Assembly: GCA_934675095.1 (NCBI GenBank)
Contig: CAKUPC010000013.1
Span: 1-41,722, forward strand
Direction of reading: 5' to 3'
From: an uncultured Bacteroidales bacterium
Lineage (GTDB): Bacteria > Bacteroidota > Bacteroidia > Bacteroidales > UBA932
Length of the DNA: 41,722 bases
Part shown: positions 32,434 to 41,389 of the stretch, in pieces
How the letters are laid out: every line of letters begins with the position of its first letter
Numbering within the stretch: the stretch's first letter is position 1
Program-made: the position numbers and the translations under genes
Notes under the pieces: model-generated
What the model saw: the letters and a program-made list of their open reading frames with translations, nothing else
The model's database searches: none
What the model was told of the DNA's origin: nothing

Positions 32434-34356
32434 CTATCTTCTGAATTCAACGACAAGGGCGGATTCGGGAGCGACGGAGGTGGAGTCGTCAACCGTAAGC
32501 GGGACGCCGGTGAGGACATCGGTGCCGGAGGTGAGGCCGTCGGTGATTTCGGAATAGTAGCTCCACGGAACTGTCTTCGCGGTGTCGGAGTTGTTGATAA
32601 AGACAAAGACGGCGGCGATGTCGTTGTAGCGGAAGAAGGCGTAGGTGTTGTCGCGGGTGATGAAATGGAGGGTCCGTCCGGTGTGGATGACCTCGGCGGT
32701 CTTTCGCCAGTTGAAGAGGCGGCTCACATAGTCGAACAGTTCGGCCGCCTGCCCCGGATAGACCGGCCTGCCGTCGGTGTTCAGGCGCTGCGCCTCCCTG
32801 CCCTCATGAGTAAACAAGTTCACCTTATCTCCCGGCCAGCCTCCCGGGAAATCCACCCGGAGCCCGCCGTGCCCCTGCGAGCGGTCGGCGGAGACCATCA
32901 TCAGTTCGTCTCCGGCAAAGACCTGCGGGATGCCGCGCATCGTAGCCATCAGGGTCATCGCGAGTTTGAGCTTCTTGGGATTCTTCCCGACGACGTCTCC
33001 GATGCGGTCAGTGTCGTGGTTTCCGGCGAAAATCAGCAGGTTGTTCACGTCGGCATAGAGGAAATCATGGGAAAGCACCTCGTAAATCCTTGTCATTCCG
33101 CAGCCCCAGCCGGCCCCCTCGTTCAGCCCAGCTCGCAGTGCGTCGTGCAGCGGGAAATCCATCACCGCCGGAAGGTTGGAGTTAAACCCGTCACGGTTCG
33201 GAGCATCCTTCTGCCAATAGGCCAGCTGCGGGATTGAGGAAGTCCAGCACTCGCCCACTATGTTGAAATGAGGATACTCATCAGTAATCGCCCTGCACCA
33301 GCGGGACATCGGATCCTTCTCGTTGTAGGGGTAGGTATCGACCCTGAATCCGTCAAGTCCGGAATATTCCGCCCACCATACCGCCCACTGTATGAAATAG
33401 TTGAGAACAAACGGGTTGTCAAGGTTCATGTCCGGCATCGACGGAACGAACCACCCGCTCTCCTGAATCTCAAGGTCTTTTTTAGAAGCGTTCGGGTCCA
33501 TGTTCGTGGAGAAGCAGACATTGGTTCCGGTGTATTCCGGGAACTGATGAATCCAGTCCTCAAACGGCAGGTCGGCCATCCACCAGTGAGACGTTCCGCA
33601 GTGGTTCGTCACTATGTCCATTATCACTTTCAGCCCCTTCCCGTGCGCCTTGGCGACAAATTCGCGGTAGAGTTCGTTGCTGCCGAAGCGCGGATCAATG
33701 CGGTAGTAGTCGGAAGCCGCATAGCCGTGGTAGGACTCGTGAGGGGCGTTGTCTTCAAGAAGCGGAGTCGGCCATATTGCCGTCGCTCCGAGTTCGCTGA
33801 TGTAGTCCAGATGGTCGATTATTCCCTGAATGTCGCCTCCGTGCCGTCCGAAGAACTCGCTGCGGTCAGCCTTGTCGGCGGTGTCGGGAGTGGAGTCGTT
33901 CGACGGGTCGCCGTTCGCAAATCGGTCAGGCATAATGAGATATATCATATCCACGCTCGAAAAACTTCCGCGCTGTACCGAGCCTTCCGCCCTCTCCCCT
34001 ATCTCATATGCCCTTTTGAAACTTTCGCCGTCCTTGGAGAAAACGAGGTAATATGTCCCAGCCTTCGCGTTCGGGGATATGGCTACGTCGATGAAAAGAT
34101 AGTTCGGGCTGTCGGCCTTATGCACCCCGCGAATCCTCACGCCCTCCGCGCCTTCGAACGCGACCTCATATTCCGAAATCCCGTCCCCGTGCACCATCAG
34201 CTGGAGCGGAGTGTTCATCCCGACCCACCACGAAAGCGGCTCGACCCTGCTCACCTGCGCATCGGAAGCGTCCGCCACCGACTCCGGCACAAACTCTCCG
34301 TTTCCCGCACACGAACTCAGCATAATTGCCGTCATAATCCAAAATATTCTTTTCAT
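32434..34356 (-). CDS. GH13 neopullulanase/cyclomaltodextrinase-like lipoprotein (SusA-like)
   Basis: The 640-residue enzyme hydrolyses alpha-glucans. A signal with lipobox LSSC (Cys16) is followed by a cyclomaltodextrinase N-terminal beta domain (about 33-120). The (beta/alpha)8 barrel has DIVTNH, GFRVD (nucleophile Asp340), VGECW (acid/base Glu369) and FAGNHDTDR (Asp449), and a C-terminal beta domain follows (about 555-640). Domain order and length match SusA-type neopullulanases, which in B. thetaiotaomicron are soluble and periplasmic; here the lipobox suggests membrane anchoring. The ATG at 34356 is chosen over an upstream in-frame start at 34380. Last gene of the Sus-like locus. Confidence 0.9.
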   Translation of the reverse strand: MKRIFWIMTAIMLSSCAGNGEFVPESVADASDAQVSRVEPLSWWVGMNTPLQLMVHGDGISEYEVAFEGAEGVRIRGVHKADSPNYLFIDVAISPNAKAGTYYLVFSKDGESFKRAYEIGERAEGSVQRGSFSSVDMIYLIMPDRFANGDPSNDSTPDTADKADRSEFFGRHGGDIQGIIDHLDYISELGATAIWPTPLLEDNAPHESYHGYAASDYYRIDPRFGSNELYREFVAKAHGKGLKVIMDIVTNHCGTSHWWMADLPFEDWIHQFPEYTGTNVCFSTNMDPNASKKDLEIQESGWFVPSMPDMNLDNPFVLNYFIQWAVWWAEYSGLDGFRVDTYPYNEKDPMSRWCRAITDEYPHFNIVGECWTSSIPQLAYWQKDAPNRDGFNSNLPAVMDFPLHDALRAGLNEGAGWGCGMTRIYEVLSHDFLYADVNNLLIFAGNHDTDRIGDVVGKNPKKLKLAMTLMATMRGIPQVFAGDELMMVSADRSQGHGGLRVDFPGGWPGDKVNLFTHEGREAQRLNTDGRPVYPGQAAELFDYVSRLFNWRKTAEVIHTGRTLHFITRDNTYAFFRYNDIAAVFVFINNSDTAKTVPWSYYSEITDGLTSGTDVLTGVPLTVDDSTSVAPESALVVEFRR

Positions 34357-34404
34357 TTTTTGCAAAATTAAAACAATCATTCAAAATACTCGAAGTTGCC
34401 GTTC

Positions 34405-34454
34405 AATAAAAAGACGGCGCGCAAGGAGTGTAACGCAGCAATCCGCTTTTTATT
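34405..34454 (-). terminator. Terminator-like element between GH13 genes (repeat family copy 2)
   Basis: AATAAAAAG (34405-34413) and CTTTTTATT (34446-34454) form a 9-bp perfect inverted repeat. CCG/CGG pairing lies inside it, and the element ends in a T-run on either strand. The minus-strand motif GCGGATTGCTGCGTTACAC (34446-34428) is shared with elements at 10414 and 32237. It covers the stop codon of the upstream amylase gene and could attenuate transcription into the last gene. Confidence 0.6.
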
Positions 34455-35667
34455 GGGCATCAATGCTCCAAGACCACGGAGATTTTAACTCAGCTGTAAC
34501 GGTCACCGTGTCATCCGGCAGCACGCGCCGGAAAACGAGCGTGCTGTCCTGTGTGGAAATGACCTCGAAACGACCGCCCTTTTCGCCCGCACGGAGAGCC
34601 GGATGGTCGTGGCGGAAGCGTATCAGATTCTGATAGAATGCCGTGAAACCGTTTTCCTCCCACGCCGGAACAGGGTCCTTCTCAAAGAACTGAAAGCGGT
34701 GGTTCCAGCCCATCTCCTGACCCGTGTAAATCAGCGGCTGCCCGGACGGAAGCGTGAATGTCAGCACGGCCATCACCTCAGCCGCATCGCCCATACGCTC
34801 GAATTCGGTGCCGGCCCATGAGTTCTCGTCGTGGTTGGAGGTGAACATGAGGCGGAACGCTTCGGAAGGATAATTCTTCGCGTCGCGCCCAAGGTAGTCA
34901 AGCAGTTCAGGGATATTCTTGTGTCCCTGCGCGATGTCGTTCAGAATGTGGTGAAGTTCCCATGCGTAGGAAGCGTCAAAGCCCGAGCGGTGGAGTTCGG
35001 GGTCCTCGCCCTCGGCAAGCATATACATCTGCGGCCAGTCGGAGCGAAGGGCGGAAATGGTCTTTGCCCAGAATTCGAACGGGACCTCGCAGGCCATGTC
35101 GCAGCGGAAGCCGTCAATGCCCTTTTCCATCCAGAAGCGCATCGCCTTTTCCTGCGCGTCCCAGACGGCGGGATTGTCATAGTTCAGCGCGGCGATGTCC
35201 GTCCAGTCGTACTGCACGACCGTGTTGCCGAGCGAGTCCCTCTCATACCAGTCCGCAGGCTCGCTTTCTGTCCACACGGCATCCGGAGAGGTGTGATTTG
35301 CCACCCAGTCGAGAATCACGCGGAATCCCGCCTCGTGTGCCGCCGCAAGAAATGACTCGAAGTCCTCCATCGTTCCGAACTCCGGATTCACGGCACAGTA
35401 GTCCTTAACCGCATAGTAGGAGCCGAGCGTGCCCTTGCGCTCCTTCTCGCCTATCGGATAGATGGGCATGAGCCAGATGACGTCAACTCCGAGCCTTTCA
35501 AGACGCGGAAGCTGAGCCTGTGCGGCGGCGAATGTGCCCTCCGGAGTGTATTGGCGGACATTCATCTCATAGACGACGGCGTCGTAGGTCCACTTCGCGT
35601 GCGGAGCCTTTTCCGTGCAGGAAACCGCGAGAATAAGGGCTGCGATTACAAGATATATCTTTTTCAT
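34450..35667 (-). CDS. GH13 alpha-amylase family lipoprotein
   Basis: This compact 405-residue GH13 enzyme has a lipoprotein signal (lipobox AVSC, Cys17). The barrel motifs are DWVANH, GFRCD (Asp190, nucleophile), LAEGED (Glu219, acid/base) and FTSNHDENSW (Asp280), so all three catalytic residues are present. There is no N-terminal starch-binding domain and only a short C-terminal beta domain. It probably shortens maltooligosaccharides at the membrane. It lies 1 bp from the larger GH13 gene upstream, in the same Sus-like operon. Confidence 0.9.
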   Translation of the reverse strand: MKKIYLVIAALILAVSCTEKAPHAKWTYDAVVYEMNVRQYTPEGTFAAAQAQLPRLERLGVDVIWLMPIYPIGEKERKGTLGSYYAVKDYCAVNPEFGTMEDFESFLAAAHEAGFRVILDWVANHTSPDAVWTESEPADWYERDSLGNTVVQYDWTDIAALNYDNPAVWDAQEKAMRFWMEKGIDGFRCDMACEVPFEFWAKTISALRSDWPQMYMLAEGEDPELHRSGFDASYAWELHHILNDIAQGHKNIPELLDYLGRDAKNYPSEAFRLMFTSNHDENSWAGTEFERMGDAAEVMAVLTFTLPSGQPLIYTGQEMGWNHRFQFFEKDPVPAWEENGFTAFYQNLIRFRHDHPALRAGEKGGRFEVISTQDSTLVFRRVLPDDTVTVTAELKSPWSWSIDAQ

Positions 35668-35668
35668 A

Positions 35669-37978
35669 CTACTTAAAATTAGTCAGAAGCCTGAACTCGC
35701 CGGCCTTGAGAGGGGTGACGAGGACATTGTCGGAGCCGGTAGTCAGCTGCGTGCCGCCGAAACGGTCGTGCCATGTGCCTCCGGACGGGAGCTGAACATC
35801 TGTGGCATCAATGTCCGTAACCCCGAAATTGCCGACGACGACAAAGGAGCGCGAATCCGCCGCCGTGCAGGTCATCGTCCTCACCTCCTCACCGCTGCCG
35901 ACAGACCAGCTGAACTTGGCATCGCAGTCGAAAAAACGCGGGTTGTCACGCCGGAAGGCAAGCAGGGAGGTATAGGCATCGTGCAGGGCCTTGCGCTCGG
36001 GAACATCGAGATAGTCCCAATGCAGGGGCTTCGCTCCCGTGCGGCCGCCCTCCTCGATGGAGACGTCGTAGCCGAGTTCCTCGAACTGCCAGAGCATCTT
36101 CGGACCGGGAACGAGAAGGGAAAACGCCGCATTAAGTTCTTCCCGCTTCATCCTTGCCGCAAGGTCGGAAACAATCCCGTTGCCCCACCTGAGCGCCTTG
36201 TACGCGGTCCTTTCCTCGTCGTGGCTCTCCATGAAGCCCACAAGCGAGCCGAACGGCATCGAAGAGCTTCCCGTCCACATTCCGGAGAGGTCGTCCCCCT
36301 CCTTGAGCCAGCCCATGGCCGTCTGACAATAGGCATTGTTCATGTTCCTCCAGAGTTTTACACCCTCCGCCGCAAGTTCCCTTTCCTCGCGCGCATCGCA
36401 GAAATGCTCAAAAATCACCACCGCATTCGGATTTGCGGCAAACACCGCCGAGGCATAGTCCTTCAGAATCGCCACCCGCGACGCGTCATAGTTCGCGGCC
36501 GTGGCTTCCGTACTCCTTTTCTGCGTGAATCCCTTGGTGAGGTCGAAGCGGAAGCCGTCGAACTTATACTCCGAAAGAAGATAGCGCAGGCTTCGCCTGA
36601 CGTGTTCACGCACCATTTCGTTCTCATGGTTCCAATCATGGAAAACCGAATAGGGATGCGGGGCATCGACATTGAACCACGGATTGTTCGCGGCCGTCTT
36701 GTTCGCCGCGGAATCCCAGTACATCTTCGCCATCGGATGCGCCCCGGTCGCATGATTATACACGACGTCGAGAATCACCGCCATTCCCCGTCTGTGACAC
36801 CCGTCGATGAACTCCTTGTAGTGCTCACGGGTGCCGTATGCCTTGTCGAGGGCGAAATAGCCACAGGGATTATAGCCCCAGCTGTCGTTTCCGTCAAATT
36901 CCTGAACCGGCATCAGTTCAATGGCGTTCACCCCGAGAGCCTTGAGATAGTCAAGCCTTTGTTCCGCGCCGGAAAGGTCGTGGGTGGCGCTGAAATCCCT
37001 GAGATGAAGTTCATATATCACGAGGTCGTCCCTGTCCTCAATCTCATAGTCCGTGACCTCCCATTCATACTCCGGGCGCGAAGTGCTGAACGCCGACACG
37101 AGACCCGAAGCCCCCGAAGGATAGGACGGAAGGTCGGGATATGTCGATGAGGATATCCATTTGTCGTCACCGCTGTAGATGATTTCGGAATATGGGTCCG
37201 AAAGGCGGAGCGCTTCGCCCTCCGAGTCAAGAAGATGATACTGAAAACGGTACTCCTGACCCGAGGTGAGTCCTTCGAGCTTGAACCACCAGCATCCGGC
37301 CGTCTCGTCCCGCTTCATCTGCCAGCCGTTGGAGACCGTCCAGTCATTGAAATCACCGACAAGGAAACTATGGGCATAGTGTTCCCCGTTCTTGTCACGG
37401 TCGTAGAGCACGAGGGTCACGGTGCTGTTGTCGATGCGGTTGATTCCGGTCTGCACGCCGGAAGGCAGGGCAGCCTCGGTCACGGCCGCCGGAACGAATC
37501 CATTTCCGCTGTCGGTTACCTTGCAGAAAAGGTCGGCGGTCTGCTTCGAGCCGTCGGCGTTGCGCACCACGACTCCGATTTTCGTCACGGCCTCGTCATC
37601 CCCGGCGCCGAACCACTCGCGCACCGAAGGCTCAAGCGGAAGCTTCCACACATTCGCGACACCGGTCCGCTGCCAGCGGCACTTTTCGATGTTCACCGCC
37701 CATTCGGCCTGAACGTGCTCCCATTCGAGGTTCACAATCCCGATGTGGGCGTAGAGCTCGCCGGTGTAGCCCGCAAACGGATAGCTGCCGCCGGCCTTGT
37801 AGTAGAGCGTGCAGGCCTCGTCGGCCGAGGGGTTCAGCGGGTCGGAGGACAGTCCGGGCTGAAGCTTTTCGATGTCAAACGACGGAGTATCAGGCTCCTG
37901 TGACGGAACCTCCGGCGGAGTGCAGGAAAAGAGCAGGGCGAGCGCGGACACCGCAGAGAAAAGGATGTTCTTGTTCAT
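35669..37978 (-). CDS. Multidomain GH13 lipoprotein (pullulanase/branching-like)
   Basis: The 769-residue lipoprotein (lipobox LFSC, Cys19) has an N-terminal beta domain of starch-binding look (about 45-155). A CBM48/isoamylase N-like domain (about 185-275; SFLVGDFNDWT) comes next. The GH13 barrel has DVVYNH, GFRFD (Asp479), IFEHF (Glu524) and MESHDEER (Asp587), and a C-terminal beta domain follows. CBM48 plus this barrel type occurs in enzymes acting on branched alpha-glucans, so debranching or mixed-link activity is plausible but not proven. The gap to the susE-like gene contains a strong hairpin (37996-38023). Confidence 0.88.
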   Translation of the reverse strand: MNKNILFSAVSALALLFSCTPPEVPSQEPDTPSFDIEKLQPGLSSDPLNPSADEACTLYYKAGGSYPFAGYTGELYAHIGIVNLEWEHVQAEWAVNIEKCRWQRTGVANVWKLPLEPSVREWFGAGDDEAVTKIGVVVRNADGSKQTADLFCKVTDSGNGFVPAAVTEAALPSGVQTGINRIDNSTVTLVLYDRDKNGEHYAHSFLVGDFNDWTVSNGWQMKRDETAGCWWFKLEGLTSGQEYRFQYHLLDSEGEALRLSDPYSEIIYSGDDKWISSSTYPDLPSYPSGASGLVSAFSTSRPEYEWEVTDYEIEDRDDLVIYELHLRDFSATHDLSGAEQRLDYLKALGVNAIELMPVQEFDGNDSWGYNPCGYFALDKAYGTREHYKEFIDGCHRRGMAVILDVVYNHATGAHPMAKMYWDSAANKTAANNPWFNVDAPHPYSVFHDWNHENEMVREHVRRSLRYLLSEYKFDGFRFDLTKGFTQKRSTEATAANYDASRVAILKDYASAVFAANPNAVVIFEHFCDAREERELAAEGVKLWRNMNNAYCQTAMGWLKEGDDLSGMWTGSSSMPFGSLVGFMESHDEERTAYKALRWGNGIVSDLAARMKREELNAAFSLLVPGPKMLWQFEELGYDVSIEEGGRTGAKPLHWDYLDVPERKALHDAYTSLLAFRRDNPRFFDCDAKFSWSVGSGEEVRTMTCTAADSRSFVVVGNFGVTDIDATDVQLPSGGTWHDRFGGTQLTTGSDNVLVTPLKAGEFRLLTNFK

Positions 37979-37995
37979 TATCTCTCACATTTGCA

Positions 37996-38023
37996 GCCGG
38001 CGGCCCGATCAGGAGCCGCCGGC
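37996..38023 (-). other. GC-rich hairpin between susE-like and GH13 genes
   Basis: GCCGGCGGC (37996-38004) pairs perfectly with GCCGCCGGC (38015-38023) around a 10-nt loop. No T-run follows, so it is more likely an mRNA-stability or attenuation element that sets different levels for surface-binding proteins and enzymes. Confidence 0.65.
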
Positions 38024-38050
38024 CGATAATAATTCACAGTTCAGACAAAA

Positions 38051-39508
38051 CTATTTGATTGAGCCTGTTCCTGCGTTGAAGTCGAGGGTGATGACCTGGC
38101 CTGCGGTTACTGCTACTGGAGTCTGGTCTCCACCTGCGGCGCGATACCCAATCTTGCCGTCATAGATGTTGAACTCACGGTGCCACCAGTTACCGGCAGC
38201 AGCCTCAAAGACTGACTTAGCATACATACGAAGATTGCCTGCGGCAGAGGCCGTTACGGTGAATGTCTGACCCGCAACCTCAAAAGGATGCTGACCTTCA
38301 TCCCAGCTGCCGAACACGTCGCCCATTCCATAGACCTCAGCCTTGTGGATGTTGAGCACGCTGTTCTTCAGGTCAACCTCAATCATATAGATGCCTGCCT
38401 CAGGAACGACGCAGTTACCGTCACCGTCATTCGTGAAGCCCTCGTTCGTCGTAAGCTTGCCGAATGCCGCGCTCCAGTCATCGGCAACATTCTTTGTTGA
38501 AAGTTTGAATCCGTGGGTTGCATCTGCAATATAGCGGATTGTCCAGAACACGCCCGGCTCGGAGTGCGCAGGAACGAGGCTTACGACCCCTTCCGCGCCC
38601 CATGTCCAGTTGCCGAAGTCGGTGCCGGTCATATAGCACTCGGTAGGAATGTCAGACTCCTGAGTGAGCGTAACGCTGTAAGAGAATGAATCAGCAACTG
38701 CTCCTGCTGACGGCTTGTAGTTAAGAACGAGTTTATAAAGACCCGCCTTCTCACCGGCAACAATGTTGTCTCCCGTGTTGGAGAGCTTGCCGTCCTTCAC
38801 TCCAAGGCTGATTTCCGCCTTAACGATGCCGTCCTCATCAAGATTGATTTTCCAGCCGTGGCAGGAAGCGAACTTGAACTCACCGCTTGCTGCAAATTCC
38901 ACATCATTCCAGGTGAACGTGATTGTCCCGTCATTGCCGACAGTCTGCTCACCCGCATCGAATCCCCAGCCGTTGCAGCCGCCTCGAATGCCGAAGTCAG
39001 CCTTGTGGACAATAATCTGAGCACCCTGCGCGAGGTCGCCGTTCTGGTTGTTGTCAAGCACGATGTGATAGAGACCGGTTTCCTTGACCTGCATCTTAGG
39101 AGCAGTCTCGCCGATGATGAGCTGACCCTGAAGAATCATCATGTTAGGGTTGTCGGCGAAATTCTTGCAGTTCGGGTCGTTCTCGTCGTAGCCGTAGTTC
39201 ACCTCAGTGAGGTTCGCGCCGTAGAACTTCTTGTTTCCGGCCATGTTCTCGATGAGAGCGAAATCCTTTCCGCCCTGAAGATAGATATACTTCTCGAACA
39301 TACCTGAACGGGCTGTCTTGTCAACCTCGTTCGAGCCTGCGGCCATGGAGTTCTTTGACTCGACCTTGTCAGAGCCTGTGGCTTCACCATAGACATAGAA
39401 TCCGTCGAGGACAACATCGTCGAGGTTAAGCCCGCCCTTGTCCTTGTTGCAGGAAGCGGCCGTCACGAGCAGTGACATGGCTGCGATTGCATAGAAAAAT
39501 CTTTTCAT
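38051..39508 (-). CDS. SusE/SusF-like starch-binding outer membrane lipoprotein
   Basis: The 485-residue lipoprotein (lipobox TAASC, Cys20; mature end NKDKGG) is built from repeated beta-sandwich domains. SusF/E-type phrases are ECYMTGTDFGNWTWG and VYGMGDVFGSWDEGQHPF, and the C-terminal FNAGTGSIK ending is typical. SusE and SusF bind starch on the cell surface without cutting it. Only one such gene is present here where the classical locus has two. Position after susD supports the call. Confidence 0.88.
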   Translation of the reverse strand: MKRFFYAIAAMSLLVTAASCNKDKGGLNLDDVVLDGFYVYGEATGSDKVESKNSMAAGSNEVDKTARSGMFEKYIYLQGGKDFALIENMAGNKKFYGANLTEVNYGYDENDPNCKNFADNPNMMILQGQLIIGETAPKMQVKETGLYHIVLDNNQNGDLAQGAQIIVHKADFGIRGGCNGWGFDAGEQTVGNDGTITFTWNDVEFAASGEFKFASCHGWKINLDEDGIVKAEISLGVKDGKLSNTGDNIVAGEKAGLYKLVLNYKPSAGAVADSFSYSVTLTQESDIPTECYMTGTDFGNWTWGAEGVVSLVPAHSEPGVFWTIRYIADATHGFKLSTKNVADDWSAAFGKLTTNEGFTNDGDGNCVVPEAGIYMIEVDLKNSVLNIHKAEVYGMGDVFGSWDEGQHPFEVAGQTFTVTASAAGNLRMYAKSVFEAAAGNWWHREFNIYDGKIGYRAAGGDQTPVAVTAGQVITLDFNAGTGSIK

Positions 39509-39572
39509 AATTCTGTGTGTTAAAATGTGTTATTAAAGTTAATATTGAATCATTATATTCCTTGTTTCGTGA

Positions 39573-39580
39573 GGGGGGGG
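39573..39580. other. G8 homopolymer next to the susD stop codon
   Basis: Eight Gs directly follow the susD stop codon on the coding strand (as C8). The surrounding 72-bp gap is otherwise AT-rich and shows no strong promoter. Slippage here would not alter either protein. Confidence 0.6.
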
Positions 39581-41380
39581 CTACAGGTTCTCGTATCCCG
39601 GAGTCTGAGTCCATATCTTCTGCCCCGTCGTCTCGTCAATCAGAGATTTTTCAAGTACGGAATATGGAATCGGGAACCATTTGCGGACAGGCTCCTTGGC
39701 CTTGGCGTCGGTGACATACTGGATGTCGTTGTACTTGCCGTAGCGGATGAGGTCACGCCTGCGGACCATCTCCCATGTGAACTCGCGGCCGCGCTCCGCA
39801 AGAACATCGTCGAGCGTCCATGAATCAACGTCGCCGTAAGCGTCCCTGAAAGCCTGTTCCGGGTTCGCGTCGTAGGCGAAGCTCCTTGCCATGAGAGTCT
39901 TGAAGTCCGCGCTTGAAGTCACCGATGAAACCGAACCCGCGCCGCCGCGGAGCACCGCCTCAATCTTCATCCAGAGCACGTCGGCATAGCGGAAGATGTG
40001 GAAGTCGTTCTCGCAGTACTTGTATGTCCCGGTCTTGTCCAGTTCCCACTTGTTCAGACGGGCGCCGTCGAAGTTGTGGGCGTTAGTGAGGCTTGACACG
40101 CCTACATGAAGCACGGTCGGGGTGCCCTTCGGATTCTCCGCATCGACCACGTCCTCGTCCAGATAGAGTTCGGTGGCAGAGCCCTTCTTGTTGACCTGTC
40201 CGACAAACCAGCCCCAGTTCTTCGTGTTGGAAGTGCCCTGAAGCTCGGTGCCCGGGCCGCGGAGGTCGGAGTTGTAGTAGCCCCTCATCTTGGAATTGTC
40301 GAACAGGTCGCTCTCGCTGACGGAAGGAGCGGTCCTTGACTTGAAGAGGTCGAGGAAACTTGGACGGGCGCAGAAGCCGTTCCAGGTGTCGAGCACGGTG
40401 CCGTAGTAGTACTGGATGCCGTAGTGATGGGTGTTGTACGGAATGCGCAGTTTGTTCTTGACCTTGCTGTAGTCGTGCTCGTCGTCGGTGAGTCCGTTCT
40501 CGACGATGGAGAATATCGCCTCCTTGCTGTCCTCGTTGAAGAGGGCGAAATTGTGGAAATAATCCTTCTCGATTGAATATGAACCCGAGTTTATGACGGC
40601 GTCGCAGCAGCGCACGCAGTTGTCATAGAAAGAGCCGCTGAACTGTTCCGGTTTCTCGACGTTCTTGAAAATGTTGTCCATCGTGCATCCGAAGCCCTCG
40701 GCGTTGAGGTAGAGACGTGCAAGAAGCGCGTATGCGAAGCCCTGGGTCGTGCGCCCGTAGTTGGCAGCACGGTTCGCGTCGTTCACGACGGCCATGTTCG
40801 GGGCGTTCTTCTCAAGCGTGGCGACAAGGTGCGACCACACGTCCTGGGGGTCAAGGAGCGGACCTGTAGCCTCCTCGAACTTCTCGGTGTAAGGAATGCG
40901 GCCGAAGCAGTCGAAGAGCTGGTAGAAATAGTAGCTGCGCATAACCTCGACCTCGCCGAGATACTGGGCATAGACCTCCTCGCTCATGGAGGACTTGTAG
41001 CTGTTCAGAGTGCTGATAATCTGGTTGCATAGCACGGCCCCGTTGACGGTTATGTTCCAGACCTCCTTGATGGCGTCGCCCCTGTGGTCCCACGCATGAG
41101 TGTTCTGCCTGAGCCAGTAGCCGCCGTCGTTCCAGTCGTTTCCGCCGTTTCTCGGAACGCACAGCCCCTCGTCGGCAGTGGTCGTGACAAGTCCCCAGTA
41201 GCCCCAGTGGTCGTGGGTGTATTTCACGTTGGCATAAATCTGTCCGACGAGCATCACGACGTTCTCCTCGTTGGTCATCATGTCCTCCACGGTAGGGTTG
41301 CCGTAGTTCACCTCATCGAGCATATTGCAGGACGAGAGCGCGAGGAGTGCCGCTGCAAGTGAATATATAATCTTTTTCAT
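39581..41380 (-). CDS. SusD/RagB family nutrient-binding lipoprotein
   Basis: The 599-residue outer membrane lipoprotein (lipobox LSSC, mature start CNMLDE) forms the lid of the SusCD glycan importer. The N-terminal VNYGNPTVEDMMTNEENV region and the TPR-like helical core are typical of the family. So are YYFYQLFDCFGRIPYTEKF, GFAYALLARLYLNAEG, FRYADVLWMKIEA and the C-terminal DVLAERGREFTWE...RRRDLIRYGKYN. Length is slightly above the usual 520-580. It starts 9 bp after the susC stop. Confidence 0.95.
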   Translation of the reverse strand: MKKIIYSLAAALLALSSCNMLDEVNYGNPTVEDMMTNEENVVMLVGQIYANVKYTHDHWGYWGLVTTTADEGLCVPRNGGNDWNDGGYWLRQNTHAWDHRGDAIKEVWNITVNGAVLCNQIISTLNSYKSSMSEEVYAQYLGEVEVMRSYYFYQLFDCFGRIPYTEKFEEATGPLLDPQDVWSHLVATLEKNAPNMAVVNDANRAANYGRTTQGFAYALLARLYLNAEGFGCTMDNIFKNVEKPEQFSGSFYDNCVRCCDAVINSGSYSIEKDYFHNFALFNEDSKEAIFSIVENGLTDDEHDYSKVKNKLRIPYNTHHYGIQYYYGTVLDTWNGFCARPSFLDLFKSRTAPSVSESDLFDNSKMRGYYNSDLRGPGTELQGTSNTKNWGWFVGQVNKKGSATELYLDEDVVDAENPKGTPTVLHVGVSSLTNAHNFDGARLNKWELDKTGTYKYCENDFHIFRYADVLWMKIEAVLRGGAGSVSSVTSSADFKTLMARSFAYDANPEQAFRDAYGDVDSWTLDDVLAERGREFTWEMVRRRDLIRYGKYNDIQYVTDAKAKEPVRKWFPIPYSVLEKSLIDETTGQKIWTQTPGYENL

Positions 41381-41389
41381 CTTCCGTTA

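Noticed and set aside
35615..37150. A 511-codon open frame on the plus strand opposite the large GH13 gene
   Set aside because: The minus strand encodes complete GH13 motifs with all catalytic residues. The plus-strand product shows no recognisable domain and is a GC-codon shadow.
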